Assembly (NCBI GenBank): GCA_947627835.1
Contig: CANQXM010000008.1
Span: 1-22,727 of the forward strand
Reading direction: 5' to 3'
DNA from: an uncultured Bacilli bacterium
Lineage (GTDB): Bacteria; Bacillota_I; Bacilli_A; RF39; UBA660
Length of the DNA: 22,727 nucleotides
The notes beneath the pieces are model-generated. The model had not been told where the DNA came from, ran no database searches, and was given only the letters and a program-made list of their open reading frames with translations. The position numbers and the translations under genes are program-made. How positions within the stretch are numbered: the stretch's first letter is position 1; each line of letters opens with the position of its first letter. This document shows positions 7,942 through 15,155 of this stretch, one piece after another.

Positions 7942-8606
7942 TTTGCCACCTCAATCACCTTCATATTGGTATAATACTTCTTTAAAACGTCATCCCCATA
8001 ATGTTCGTCAAAGAATCGTCCTACAAAACTAACAGGTTCCATCCCTTTTAAACGAAACATCTGACGAACCAAAGCACCCCAAGAAACAATAAAATCACAC
8101 AACAACAAAACAGTTAAAATAATAGTAAGCCGCTCTAAAAATTTCTTAGGATAATAAGAAAGTAACTTCTTAATCGCTGGATAAACAATCGTTACAAAAA
8201 TTAAAGCCAAAAGTCCCCAAACAATCATATAAGGAATGGTCGTTCTTCCATTAATATTCAAAAACTCATCATGATAATCCCAAGAAACTGTACCTAAAAA
8301 AGTTTCTTGTAAAAAACTGATGAGATATTCAAAAAATCCACCTAAAAGAGCCCCACGCAAAAAGGTTTTCAAATGACTCCGTTTCTTATCCGCTAAACAA
8401 AGAGTAAATAATACCGCCCCAGCTCCATATACTGGTGAAATAGGTCCATAAATTACACCACGGCGAAGTTGCCAAACCAGTTCATGATGAAAACGATAAT
8501 GAATAAAAAGATTTAAAATCTGCTCGTAATAAGTTCCGAAAATAGAACCGAATAAAAAAACCCAGAATAAAATAATAAACTTTTGCTTCTTTTTATCTTT
8601 TTCCAT
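7938..8606 (-). CDS. CmpB-type (ABC-transporter type IV-like) membrane protein
   Basis: A 222-residue polytopic protein of the ABC_trans_CmpB family, often labelled putative ABC-transporter type IV. The conserved GVIYGPISPVYGAGAVL motif is at about residues 50-66, and a second conserved run, GGFFEYLISFLQETFLGTVSWDY, follows at about 88-110. Five or six membrane helices are seen. No ATP-binding partner is encoded nearby, so a transporter role is only a label; in many Firmicutes such proteins stand alone. It has its own promoter just past the glyS terminator, and the downstream glycosyltransferase overlaps it by four bases, suggesting a joint envelope function. Confidence 0.8.
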   Translation of the reverse strand: MEKDKKKQKFIILFWVFLFGSIFGTYYEQILNLFIHYRFHHELVWQLRRGVIYGPISPVYGAGAVLFTLCLADKKRSHLKTFLRGALLGGFFEYLISFLQETFLGTVSWDYHDEFLNINGRTTIPYMIVWGLLALIFVTIVYPAIKKLLSYYPKKFLERLTIILTVLLLCDFIVSWGALVRQMFRLKGMEPVSFVGRFFDEHYGDDVLKKYYTNMKVIEVAK

Positions 8607-8629
8607 TTTACTACACCTGATTCTACTTT

Positions 8630-8658
8630 AGTTTATCATGAAATGAACTTTTTGAAAA
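8630..8658 (-). promoter_or_regulatory. Promoter for the CmpB-like and glycosyltransferase genes
   Basis: On the minus strand TTTTCA (8653-8658), 17 bases, then TAAACT (8630-8635), preceded by TG one base upstream as an extended -10. It lies just downstream of the glyS terminator and about 25 bases before the start codon. Confidence 0.5.
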
Positions 8659-8659
8659 C

Positions 8660-8692
8660 AAAAACACATAAACGCCCAAAGACATTTATGTG
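8660..8692 (-). terminator. Intrinsic terminator after glyS
   Basis: On the minus strand CACATAAA and TTTATGTG make an 8-bp stem with a 12-base loop, followed by TTTTT. It begins about 12 bases after the glyS stop. Confidence 0.8.
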
Positions 8693-8703
8693 AAATAGAC
8701 AAC

Positions 8704-10089
8704 CTAAAAAGCAAGTTCTTTTGAAATATAATCGGTAAGTTCTGCAATGGGTAAAGTAATTTGTGCCATCGTATCACGATTTCGAACTGTAACCGTTCCA
8801 TTATGAAGAGTCTCATCATCAATCGTTACACAAAAAGGAGTTCCAATGGCATCACTCCGCCGATAACGTTTTCCAATGCTTCCGGCTTCATCAATCGAAA
8901 CCATAAAGTTTTTAGAAAGAAGATTATATAACTCTCTTGCTTTTTCGCCATGTACTTTTTTAACAAGTGGTAAAATGGCAACTTTAATCGGTGCCAAAGC
9001 CGGATGAAGTTTTAAAATCGTCCGCTCTTCCCCATTGACATTTTCAACTTGGTAAGCTTCCGTTAAAATAGCAAGTAACAACCGATCGAGTCCAACCGAA
9101 GGTTCAATGACATAAGGAATATATTTTTCATTCGTCTCCGGATCTAAATAACGTAAATCACAATGCGAATAATCTTGATGAACCGTCAAATCATAATCCG
9201 TTCGATCAGCAATTCCCCAAAGTTCATCAAAACCATGATAATACTGATATTGAATATCTGTGGTAGCAACCGAATAAAAGGCAAGTTCTGCTTTATCATG
9301 ATCATGAAACCGCAAATGTTCACGCGCAATTCCTAAACTTTCCAAGAAATCCATACAATAACTTTTATAATAACCAAACCAATCTAAATCTTCTCCTGGT
9401 TTGCAGAAAAATTCCAATTCCATTTGTTCAAATTCTCTCGTTCGAAAAATAAAATTTCCAGGAGTAATTTCATTTCGGAAAGTTTTTCCCGTTTGACCGA
9501 TACCAAAAGGCAGTTTAAGTCGCATACTTCGTTGAACATTTAAGAAATTAACAAAAATCCCCTGCGCCGTTTCTGGTCTTAAATAAATCGTATTCACAGC
9601 ATCTTCTGTAACGCCTTGAAACGTTTTAAACATCGTATTAAACTGACGAATCTCCGTAAATTCTTTCTTGCCACAATTTGGGCAGGTAATTCCAGCTTCT
9701 TTAATAAAAGCCTCAAGTTTTTTACTATCCCATCCATCACAAGATTCATCAATTTGATGAAGTGTTAAATAATCTTCGACAAGCTTATCCGCCCGAAAAC
9801 GACTTTTACAAGACTTACAATCCATCAGTGGATCACTAAAATTCGTAATATGACCCGTAGCTTCCCAAGTCTTCGGATTCATTAAAATCGCACTATTCAT
9901 TCCATAATTATAGGGATTTTCTTGAATAAACTTCTTCCACCAAGCACGGCGAAGATTTTCCTTTAACTCGACTCCTAAAGGACCATAATCAAACGTATTG
10001 GATAATCCTCCATAGATTTCACTTCCTTGAAAGATATAACCATATTGCTTACAAAAATTAACTAATGCTTCCATTTTTTCATTTTTCAT
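8704..10089 (-). CDS. glyS: Glycyl-tRNA synthetase, single-chain type
   Basis: A class II glycyl-tRNA synthetase of the homodimeric kind (461 residues), not the GlyQ/GlyS two-subunit enzyme of Bacillus. The N-terminus has IFQGSEIYGGLSNTFDYGPLG. Then come two Cys pairs (CKSCKSRF near residue 91 and CPNCGKK near 136) that may bind zinc, YLRPETAQGIFVNF, motif 2 (FRNEITPGNFIFRTREFEQMELEFF), motif 3 (YVIEPSVGLDRLLLAIL), and the anticodon-binding domain from about residue 360. It overlaps the LOG gene by ATGA; AAGGAG lies 10 bases upstream. The two-subunit glyQ-glyS normally follows recO in Bacillus, so the slot is conserved although the enzyme type differs. Confidence 0.97.
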   Translation of the reverse strand: MKNEKMEALVNFCKQYGYIFQGSEIYGGLSNTFDYGPLGVELKENLRRAWWKKFIQENPYNYGMNSAILMNPKTWEATGHITNFSDPLMDCKSCKSRFRADKLVEDYLTLHQIDESCDGWDSKKLEAFIKEAGITCPNCGKKEFTEIRQFNTMFKTFQGVTEDAVNTIYLRPETAQGIFVNFLNVQRSMRLKLPFGIGQTGKTFRNEITPGNFIFRTREFEQMELEFFCKPGEDLDWFGYYKSYCMDFLESLGIAREHLRFHDHDKAELAFYSVATTDIQYQYYHGFDELWGIADRTDYDLTVHQDYSHCDLRYLDPETNEKYIPYVIEPSVGLDRLLLAILTEAYQVENVNGEERTILKLHPALAPIKVAILPLVKKVHGEKARELYNLLSKNFMVSIDEAGSIGKRYRRSDAIGTPFCVTIDDETLHNGTVTVRNRDTMAQITLPIAELTDYISKELAF

Positions 10090-10601
10090 TTTTCTACACT
10101 CCTTACAAATTCCTTAAGCTCTTCTACATGACTGAAAATAATCAAATGATCAAAAATTTCTTTCGGACTAAACTTTTCTTCCTGACATTTTCGAAAAAAT
10201 TGAATCACCTCATCATAAAAGCCATCTTCATTTAAAATAAGAATTTTTTTCGTATTTTGAGTTCGATTCTCTTCCAAAAAAGAAAGAATTTCTGCAAGAG
10301 TCCCCGTTCCTCCGGGTAAAAACAAAAAGACATCCGAAAGATTCCAAATATTTGCTAATCGCTCAAAAGAAGAATGACAAATGATCCCATGATCAAGGAC
10401 CTCATCCTTAGAGACATACACATCCAAAATAACTTGGGTAACTTCGCACGCATTTTCTTTCGCAACACACCCCATAAGGCCACTATAAGAGCCACCCACG
10501 ACAATTTTTTCGTTTTGTAAAATCTTGCCAACTTCTTTAGCAAGATGATGATATTTTTGATCCACTTCATCTTTGGATGAACACCCTATAAAATAACGCA
10601 T
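10086..10601 (-). CDS. LOG-family nucleotide phosphoribohydrolase-like protein
   Basis: A Rossmann-like LOG (YgdH/cytokinin-activating, formerly lysine decarboxylase-like) protein of 171 residues. The glycine-rich GGSYSGLMG is at 36-44 and the diagnostic PGGTGTLAE at 96-104 follows a LSDVFLFL strand. Such enzymes cleave the ribose-5-phosphate from nucleoside monophosphates; bacterial substrates are often unknown. I place the start at 10601 because AGGAGG lies 4 bases upstream and the fold begins there; the longer open frame up to 10730 runs through the promoter and leader and is not coding. It ends in an ATGA overlap with glyS, so the two are translated together. A LOG protein leading a glyS operon is not an obvious functional pairing. 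Confidence 0.88.
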   Translation of the reverse strand: MRYFIGCSSKDEVDQKYHHLAKEVGKILQNEKIVVGGSYSGLMGCVAKENACEVTQVILDVYVSKDEVLDHGIICHSSFERLANIWNLSDVFLFLPGGTGTLAEILSFLEENRTQNTKKILILNEDGFYDEVIQFFRKCQEEKFSPKEIFDHLIIFSHVEELKEFVRSVEK

Positions 10602-10615
10602 ATATCCTCCTCTAT

Positions 10616-10660
10616 AAAAAAACTTCCAAAGATACAGGAATACCCACTTATTCTTGGAAG
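10616..10660 (-). terminator. Terminator-like hairpin in the LOG-glyS leader (possible attenuator)
   Basis: On the minus strand CTTCCAA (10654-10660) pairs with TTGGAAG (10623-10629). Between them GAATA/TATTC forms an inner stem stacked directly on the 5' arm, with a 6-base loop, leaving an 8-base bulge. Seven T follow, and the ribosome site AGGAGG starts only 5 bases after that. It lies inside the transcript from the 10702-10730 promoter, so it may attenuate glyS. Confidence 0.55.
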
Positions 10661-10701
10661 AATTACAAAAACAAACTTTTCTAAAATCACTTATATTATT
10701 T

Positions 10702-10730
10702 AGTATAATGAAAAGACCAAAGTGTGTCAA
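10702..10730 (-). promoter_or_regulatory. Strong sigma-A promoter for LOG-glyS
   Basis: On the minus strand TTGACA (10725-10730) and TATACT (10702-10707) are separated by 17 bases, a near-perfect sigma-A promoter with the same hexamers and spacing as the hisS one. Transcription should start near 10695, giving a leader of about 94 nt. Confidence 0.88.
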
Positions 10731-10733
10731 GAA

Positions 10734-11534
10734 TTATTCATAGGAAAGCCCACGAAGCTTTAGTTTCAAAGTAACACTTTCTTGATGTAACCGAAAGAAA
10801 CGTAAAGAAGCGGGCGTAAACTCACCATCCGAAAATTCATATTCCTCGGACTTTCCAGAAATTAAATCTTGATTATTCATCAAAATCGCCCAAACCCGAG
10901 AAAGAAAAGAAGGATCTTTAAAAAGTTCAGGACACTCCCGCAAAAATAACTCAAGCGCCGAAAGAACTCGTTCATCTGTTAAAAAATCAACCAAATCTTC
11001 TAAAAACTCCATAATATTCGTTGCATCGCTCAAAGAAAGCAATAAATCAAGTTCCAATAACGGATAATAACGCGAATAAGCGCAAAGTAAAGAAGAAGAC
11101 GCCTTCATCGTTTCCAGAAAAGGACATAAATCCCCAAACCGTTTACTTCGTTCATAAATGGATGCCTGACGATCTGAAATTTCCGGCGTTTCATTTAATA
11201 AAATCAGCATATCATTCATTTTTGAAAGAAGCAAAGCTCGGTTTTCAGGTAAATCATTTTGACACTTCATACGATAATTCATAAAATAAGTGCGAGCACA
11301 ATCTTTCATATGAGAAGATAAAACCATACGTTTGGCACAATCAGTAAGAATTTGACAAACTGCATCAAAAACCCTTGGAAGATAAATGCCTTCTAAATAT
11401 CCGTAATCCTGAAGACATCCCGTTACATAAGATAAATCATCGGCGAAGAGAATGCACTCTCCAACTTTTGAAACAAAATAATTAGAACAACGATCATTTT
11501 TAAAAAAAGAATATTTCAATCCAAACACCACCAA
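10734..11534 (-). CDS. Unknown protein, Leu- and Cys-rich, helical
   Basis: I do not recognise this gene. It encodes up to 266 residues with no signal peptide or membrane helix. The sequence is mostly helical, rich in Leu, Ser and Asp, with several scattered Cys in the first third (CSNYF, GECIL, CQILTDCAKR, KDCART) and an acidic tail region (GKSEEYEFSDGEF). There is no ATG near the 5' end: the frame opens at TTG 11534, with GTG 11531 and 11528 and TTG 11519 as alternatives; GGTGGTG before 11519 could be its ribosome site, so the start is uncertain. It follows the next unknown gene by three bases and ends just before the LOG-glyS promoter. The long uninterrupted frame and tight spacing support a real gene. 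Confidence 0.65.
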   Translation of the reverse strand: MVVFGLKYSFFKNDRCSNYFVSKVGECILFADDLSYVTGCLQDYGYLEGIYLPRVFDAVCQILTDCAKRMVLSSHMKDCARTYFMNYRMKCQNDLPENRALLLSKMNDMLILLNETPEISDRQASIYERSKRFGDLCPFLETMKASSSLLCAYSRYYPLLELDLLLSLSDATNIMEFLEDLVDFLTDERVLSALELFLRECPELFKDPSFLSRVWAILMNNQDLISGKSEEYEFSDGEFTPASLRFFRLHQESVTLKLKLRGLSYE

Positions 11535-11537
11535 TCA

Positions 11538-12245
11538 TTAGAGAACTTCAAAAGGAATTCGTGATAAAATTTGTTCCCGTTCTTTATACTGTCGTTTTAA
11601 AGAATAGGTATTTACAGGCAATTGCTGATGATTTACAAGAACTTGCTTACAAATCGCCGGATGAAAAAAGAAACGAGGATAAAAATGGGGAGCAATATGC
11701 AAATATTCAAGAAAAAGAGAGGCATCCGAAACCAACTCTTTTCGAATGAAACGCTCAGAAATGAGATAATCTTCCCCCATTTTTTCTTTTATCAAATCAA
11801 AATGCTGCTCCATCTTTTCTCTTCCCAAAAAAGAACGAGAAATGCCCGTCCAGTAGGAAGATAAATTTCCTTTGCGGCAAGCTTCATAATAAGCATAAAA
11901 GATATGTTTCATTTCATGTTCTTCATTAGCAAAATAAACCAGTTCATTTAATTCCAGTAGCAACCGCTTCTTCGTTTCATCAGGAAAAGTTCTCACTTCT
12001 TCTCGCATCTGTTTAACATACCAAAGAATTTGCTTTAAAACATCCACATGGATGGCTTTAAAAAGATCCATATAATGTAAATAAACAAAAACTTCTCTAG
12101 GAGAAAGAAGTTCCATAGAAAATTCTTTTTCAAGTTCTTTGACATGAGAAAAATGAGTAAGAAAGTCCGGTTGTAAAAAAACATAATGACAAGCTTGAAT
12201 CGATAATTCCTGTATAAGAGATGCTGGAAAAGGACAAATTTCCAC
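11538..12245 (-). CDS. Unknown helical cytoplasmic protein
   Basis: I do not recognise this gene. It encodes 235 residues, predicted soluble and almost wholly alpha-helical, with many aromatic residues and His in the C-terminal third (HIAPHFYPRFFFHPAICKQ). I set the start at GTG 12245 because AAGGTGG lies 5 bases upstream; a GTG at 12254 would lack a spaced ribosome site. It starts just after the recO terminator and is followed after three bases by the second unknown gene, so the two form a unit. The recO-to-glyS interval in Bacillus holds no such pair. There is no sign of a nucleotide-binding motif or catalytic triad, so no function is offered. Confidence 0.65.
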   Translation of the reverse strand: MEICPFPASLIQELSIQACHYVFLQPDFLTHFSHVKELEKEFSMELLSPREVFVYLHYMDLFKAIHVDVLKQILWYVKQMREEVRTFPDETKKRLLLELNELVYFANEEHEMKHIFYAYYEACRKGNLSSYWTGISRSFLGREKMEQHFDLIKEKMGEDYLISERFIRKELVSDASLFLEYLHIAPHFYPRFFFHPAICKQVLVNHQQLPVNTYSLKRQYKEREQILSRIPFEVL

Positions 12246-12285
12246 AAAAACCACCTTCTATGCACGTATCTTAACAGAAAACATC

Positions 12286-12308
12286 AAAAAAAGAAAGAAA
12301 TATCTTTC
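12286..12308 (-). terminator. Intrinsic terminator after recO
   Basis: On the minus strand GAAAGA-TATT-TCTTTC is followed by seven T. The stem overlaps the recO stop codon. It is AU-rich and likely modest in strength. Confidence 0.6.
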
Positions 12309-13041
12309 ATGCCAACTTTTCTACCTTTTTTAAAAATTCCTTACTCTTTAAATAAAGTCCCGTATAACGATCATAATATTGCCAAATAAAATCGTTTAAT
12401 TCCTTCTTCACTTCTGCACTAATTTTTAAAGAAGTAATACTTGAAATATCGACATAATAATACATCCGAAGCATCTTTACCGCCTTTAAAGAAACAATGG
12501 GTTCATTCGTTAGACAATGATTGCATAAATATCCTCCGGCATCAGCATTAATCGTGACAATATTGGTAGTACTTCCACATCGTACACAATGATCAAGTAA
12601 TAATCCTACTCCCAAAAAAGATAGATACTTCACTTCTAAAATATTCGTAAGAACTACGGGATCCAGCTTTTTTTCTAACTGCAAAATCGTTGCAATAAAC
12701 AAAGAAAAGATTTCTTCTTCCATACTCTCTTTATATACTTGCTCCGTAAGTTCCGTTAAATAATTTAAATAAGATAAAAGCGTAATATCACTATGAATCG
12801 TTGGAAAAGCACAAATAACATCGACATCTTTTAAAAGAGATAATTTTCCCTCTTTATAATAAAGATAAAAAAAGCCATATGTAAAACGTAACGTTAAAGC
12901 CCGAAGTCGACTCTTCATACTTTTAACGCCCTTACACATGACCCCAATAATCCCATATTCCTTAGTAAAAAGTTGAATAACCTTCGAAGATTCTCCATAA
13001 CTCACTTCACTGATGATAAATCCTTCAATCTTCGTAAGCAT
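12307..13041 (-). CDS. recO: DNA repair protein RecO
   Basis: RecO (244 residues) loads RecA on SSB-coated single strands with RecR. It opens with MLTKIEGFIISEVSYGESSKVI (OB-fold domain, to about residue 80), followed by a helical domain and the Cys4 zinc site: Cys152, Cys155, Cys173 and Cys176. The start at ATG 13041 matches the family's MLTK opening; a GTG at 13050 would add three residues and overlaps the yqzL stop. No well-spaced ribosome site is seen at 13041, so translation probably depends on coupling from yqzL. The era-yqzL-recO order is as in Bacillus. Confidence 0.93.
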   Translation of the reverse strand: MLTKIEGFIISEVSYGESSKVIQLFTKEYGIIGVMCKGVKSMKSRLRALTLRFTYGFFYLYYKEGKLSLLKDVDVICAFPTIHSDITLLSYLNYLTELTEQVYKESMEEEIFSLFIATILQLEKKLDPVVLTNILEVKYLSFLGVGLLLDHCVRCGSTTNIVTINADAGGYLCNHCLTNEPIVSLKAVKMLRMYYYVDISSITSLKISAEVKKELNDFIWQYYDRYTGLYLKSKEFLKKVEKLA

Positions 13042-13046
13042 ACGCT

Positions 13047-13133
13047 TCACTTCTTTTCTTCTTTTTTATAAGCTAAATAATATTCAATTTTTCCGGTTTT
13101 TCGAAACATTTCCCAAAGTTCTTTTTTATTCAT
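13047..13133 (-). CDS. yqzL: YqzL-like micro-protein
   Basis: A 28-residue protein, too short for most gene finders. It reads MNKKELWEMFRKTGKIEYYL followed by AYKKEEKK. The W..F.KTG.IE.YL.YK pattern matches the YqzL family, which sits between era and recO in Bacillus; here it is shorter than the Bacillus form (roughly 45-50 residues). The ATG has GGAAGGGA upstream, partly inside a 9-bp hairpin. Its stop lies just inside the longest possible recO frame, so it is coupled to recO. Function is unknown; conservation of place is the main evidence. Confidence 0.75.
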   Translation of the reverse strand: MNKKELWEMFRKTGKIEYYLAYKKEEKK

Positions 13134-13142
13134 GTGAGTCCC

Positions 13143-13173
13143 TTCCTATCTATATCATGTTACAAGATAGGAA
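13143..13173 (-). promoter_or_regulatory. Hairpin covering the yqzL ribosome site
   Basis: TTCCTATCT and AGATAGGAA form a perfect 9-bp stem with a 13-base loop in the era-yqzL gap. The 3' arm supplies the GGAA of the yqzL Shine-Dalgarno, so folding would limit ribosome access. No T tract follows, so it is not a terminator. TGATATAGA within it also resembles an extended -10. Confidence 0.45.
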
Positions 13174-13196
13174 AGTTTATGCAAGAAAAGAAAAAA

Positions 13197-14084
13197 TTAT
13201 ACCTCAAAATCATCAAAACCGAGTTCTTTTAAATACTTTTCCTTTTCGCGCCAGTTCTTAATCGTCTTCACATAAAGTTCCAAATAAACTTTCTTCTTAA
13301 GCATAACTTCCATTTCTTTTCTAGCCAAAGTACCCACTTTTTTAAGACGTTCCCCATGACGTCCAATGACAATTTTCTTAATAGAATCTCGATCGACGAT
13401 AATATCGACCGCCACCGAAATCAAATCATCTTTTTCTTCGTAGTGAGTTGTAATACAAGTAAGACGATGAGGAACTTCTTCAATCGTTACATGTAATAGT
13501 TTTTCTCTTACAAGTTCACTAATCATAAAATAAACACTATTACTAGTTTTCATCGATACATCAAAATACATCACATCATCTTTTAAATACTTTTTAATCA
13601 CGTCCAAAAGACGACTGACATTATCATTTTTCATGGCACTAATCGGCACAATTTCTGCAAAATTAAAATAATCTTTATATTCACTAATCATCAGTAAAAT
13701 CTTTTCATCTGGAATCAAATCAATCTTATTGAGAACTAAAATAACCGGAACATGAACCGTTTTTAAACTATCCATGATAAAACGATCCCCGGCTCCAATT
13801 CCACTCGCAGCATCGATGACAAATAAAATGACATCGACATCTTTTGTTACCGAATAACTTTCCTTATTCAAAATTTTACCAAGTTTTCCCTGTGGTTTAT
13901 GAATGCCTGGGGTATCCATAAAAACAATCTGATAACCTGGTTCATTATAAATTCCTTGAATAATGTTGCGCGTCGTTTGCGCTTTATTAGAGGTAATCGC
14001 AATTTTTTCATTAATAATCGTATTTAATAAAGTACTTTTTCCAACATTGGGTCTTCCAATTAAACTAACAAATCCACTTTTCAA
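13197..14084 (-). CDS. era: GTPase Era
   Basis: Era binds the 3' end of 16S rRNA and acts in 30S assembly. The 295-residue protein has the G1 loop GRPNVGKS (10-17), DTPG (57-60), NKID (119-122), and a C-terminal KH domain with GRHG at 241-244 (the usual form is GKGG or GKNG). The only usable start is TTG 14084, whose TTGA overlaps the ybeY stop; GGGGA lies about 8 bases upstream. The next in-frame Met is after the G3 region, so the TTG start is nearly forced. Such a start implies low, coupled translation from ybeY. Neighbours match Bacillus except that cdd and dgkA are absent between ybeY and era. Confidence 0.97.
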   Translation of the reverse strand: MKSGFVSLIGRPNVGKSTLLNTIINEKIAITSNKAQTTRNIIQGIYNEPGYQIVFMDTPGIHKPQGKLGKILNKESYSVTKDVDVILFVIDAASGIGAGDRFIMDSLKTVHVPVILVLNKIDLIPDEKILLMISEYKDYFNFAEIVPISAMKNDNVSRLLDVIKKYLKDDVMYFDVSMKTSNSVYFMISELVREKLLHVTIEEVPHRLTCITTHYEEKDDLISVAVDIIVDRDSIKKIVIGRHGERLKKVGTLARKEMEVMLKKKVYLELYVKTIKNWREKEKYLKELGFDDFEV

Positions 14085-14518
14085 CGCACAATCCCCACAC
14101 TCTCTAAAATTTCATCTTGTAAATGAAACATCGTTTCTTCTTCCGGTTTTGTCATATGATCATACCCAAGTAAATGCAAAAGTCCATGAACGACTAAAAA
14201 AGAAAGTTCTCGTTTTTCACTATGTCCATACAACTTTGCTTGCTCTTTCATTCTTGGAATACAAACATATATATCCCCCAAAACACGAACGAAAGAAGGC
14301 ATATCTTCATTATCTTCAAAGGCAAAACTAATCACATCCGTTATCGCATCTTTTCCACGATAATCCCGGTTCAATTTCTGAATCTCTTCATTGCCAACAA
14401 AAACAATGGATAAAATGGCATTCTCTGCCTGTTCTACCCGTAATGTTTTTAGAATCACTTCATTTAAAAATTCATAATCTGCATATCCATACGTATCTAC
14501 AATTGATACATTATCCAT
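14081..14518 (-). CDS. ybeY: Endoribonuclease YbeY (rRNA maturation factor)
   Basis: YbeY is a zinc metalloprotein needed for 16S rRNA 3'-end processing and ribosome quality control. At 145 residues it is of normal length. The zinc motif HGLLHLLGYDH at residues 111-121 provides three His, and RDYRGKDAITDVISF (51-65) is the conserved upstream signature. I choose ATG 14518 with GGGTGG about 5 bases upstream over a GTG at 14527; this ATG forms TAATG with the stop of the VanZ-like gene, indicating coupling. It in turn overlaps era. Confidence 0.95.
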   Translation of the reverse strand: MDNVSIVDTYGYADYEFLNEVILKTLRVEQAENAILSIVFVGNEEIQKLNRDYRGKDAITDVISFAFEDNEDMPSFVRVLGDIYVCIPRMKEQAKLYGHSEKRELSFLVVHGLLHLLGYDHMTKPEEETMFHLQDEILESVGIVR

Positions 14519-15135
14519 TAAAACCACCCAAGACCCATAATCTTAGTAAAATAAACTAAAAATAAAATACAAAGAAGAATACAAATCAAATTAAAGAAAG
14601 TATCACTTCGAAAGAAACGTGGTAAATGCCTTTTAATCGCATTAAGAGCAATATATACTAAAAAGCCAATAATTGCTCCAACCACATTTAATAAAATATC
14701 ATCGACATCAAAACTTCTGCCAATTTGTAATTGAACCAATTCAACCGTCAAACTGCTAATGGCGCTAATAAAAAGAATATGGCTAATTTTGGTTGCTTTG
14801 ACATATCCCGAAACAAAATAACCAAACGGAATAAAAATACAAATATTGCCAACTACATTGGAATAAAAAAGGGTACTTCCAATTTCATACCGAAACATTT
14901 CTGTAAAAGGAACTAAATTCAGTCCTCCAGTTGAATTCATCTCGGCATTCGTTAAAAGTTCAAACAAAATAAGTACATAAACAACAAAAATTAAATTCAA
15001 AAATTCATGATAAAAAACAAACTTTTCATGATTAATACGCAAGTAAGAAATGCGAATAGCAATGATGACAACTAAAAAAATCGTCAACATCGGCCAAATA
15101 TCTTGAATAGCGTTCGTAAACAGATTGAGTATCAT
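14518..15135 (-). CDS. VanZ-like family membrane protein
   Basis: A 205-residue membrane protein of the VanZ-like family with five or so helices. Signature pieces are NLVPFTEMF near residue 75, VVGNICIFIPFGYF around 95-108, and the acidic FDVDDILLNVVGAIIGFLVY at about 140-159. VanZ gives low-level teicoplanin resistance in enterococci, but most chromosomal relatives have no proven role. It lies between yqfD and ybeY and overlaps the latter (TAATG), in the position where Bacillus has phoH and yqfF (PgpH). There is no sign of those genes here. Confidence 0.85.
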   Translation of the reverse strand: MILNLFTNAIQDIWPMLTIFLVVIIAIRISYLRINHEKFVFYHEFLNLIFVVYVLILFELLTNAEMNSTGGLNLVPFTEMFRYEIGSTLFYSNVVGNICIFIPFGYFVSGYVKATKISHILFISAISSLTVELVQLQIGRSFDVDDILLNVVGAIIGFLVYIALNAIKRHLPRFFRSDTFFNLICILLCILFLVYFTKIMGLGWF

Positions 15136-15155
15136 AAGTCCAAACCTTCTTCATT

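Noticed and set aside
10602..10700. T-box riboswitch before LOG-glyS
   Set aside because: The leader is about 94 nt with a hairpin and T tract, but no T-box sequence or specifier stem could be seen.
10602..10730. Longer LOG protein starting at 10730
   Set aside because: That region holds the promoter and hairpin leader; AGGAGG sits directly before the ATG at 10601.
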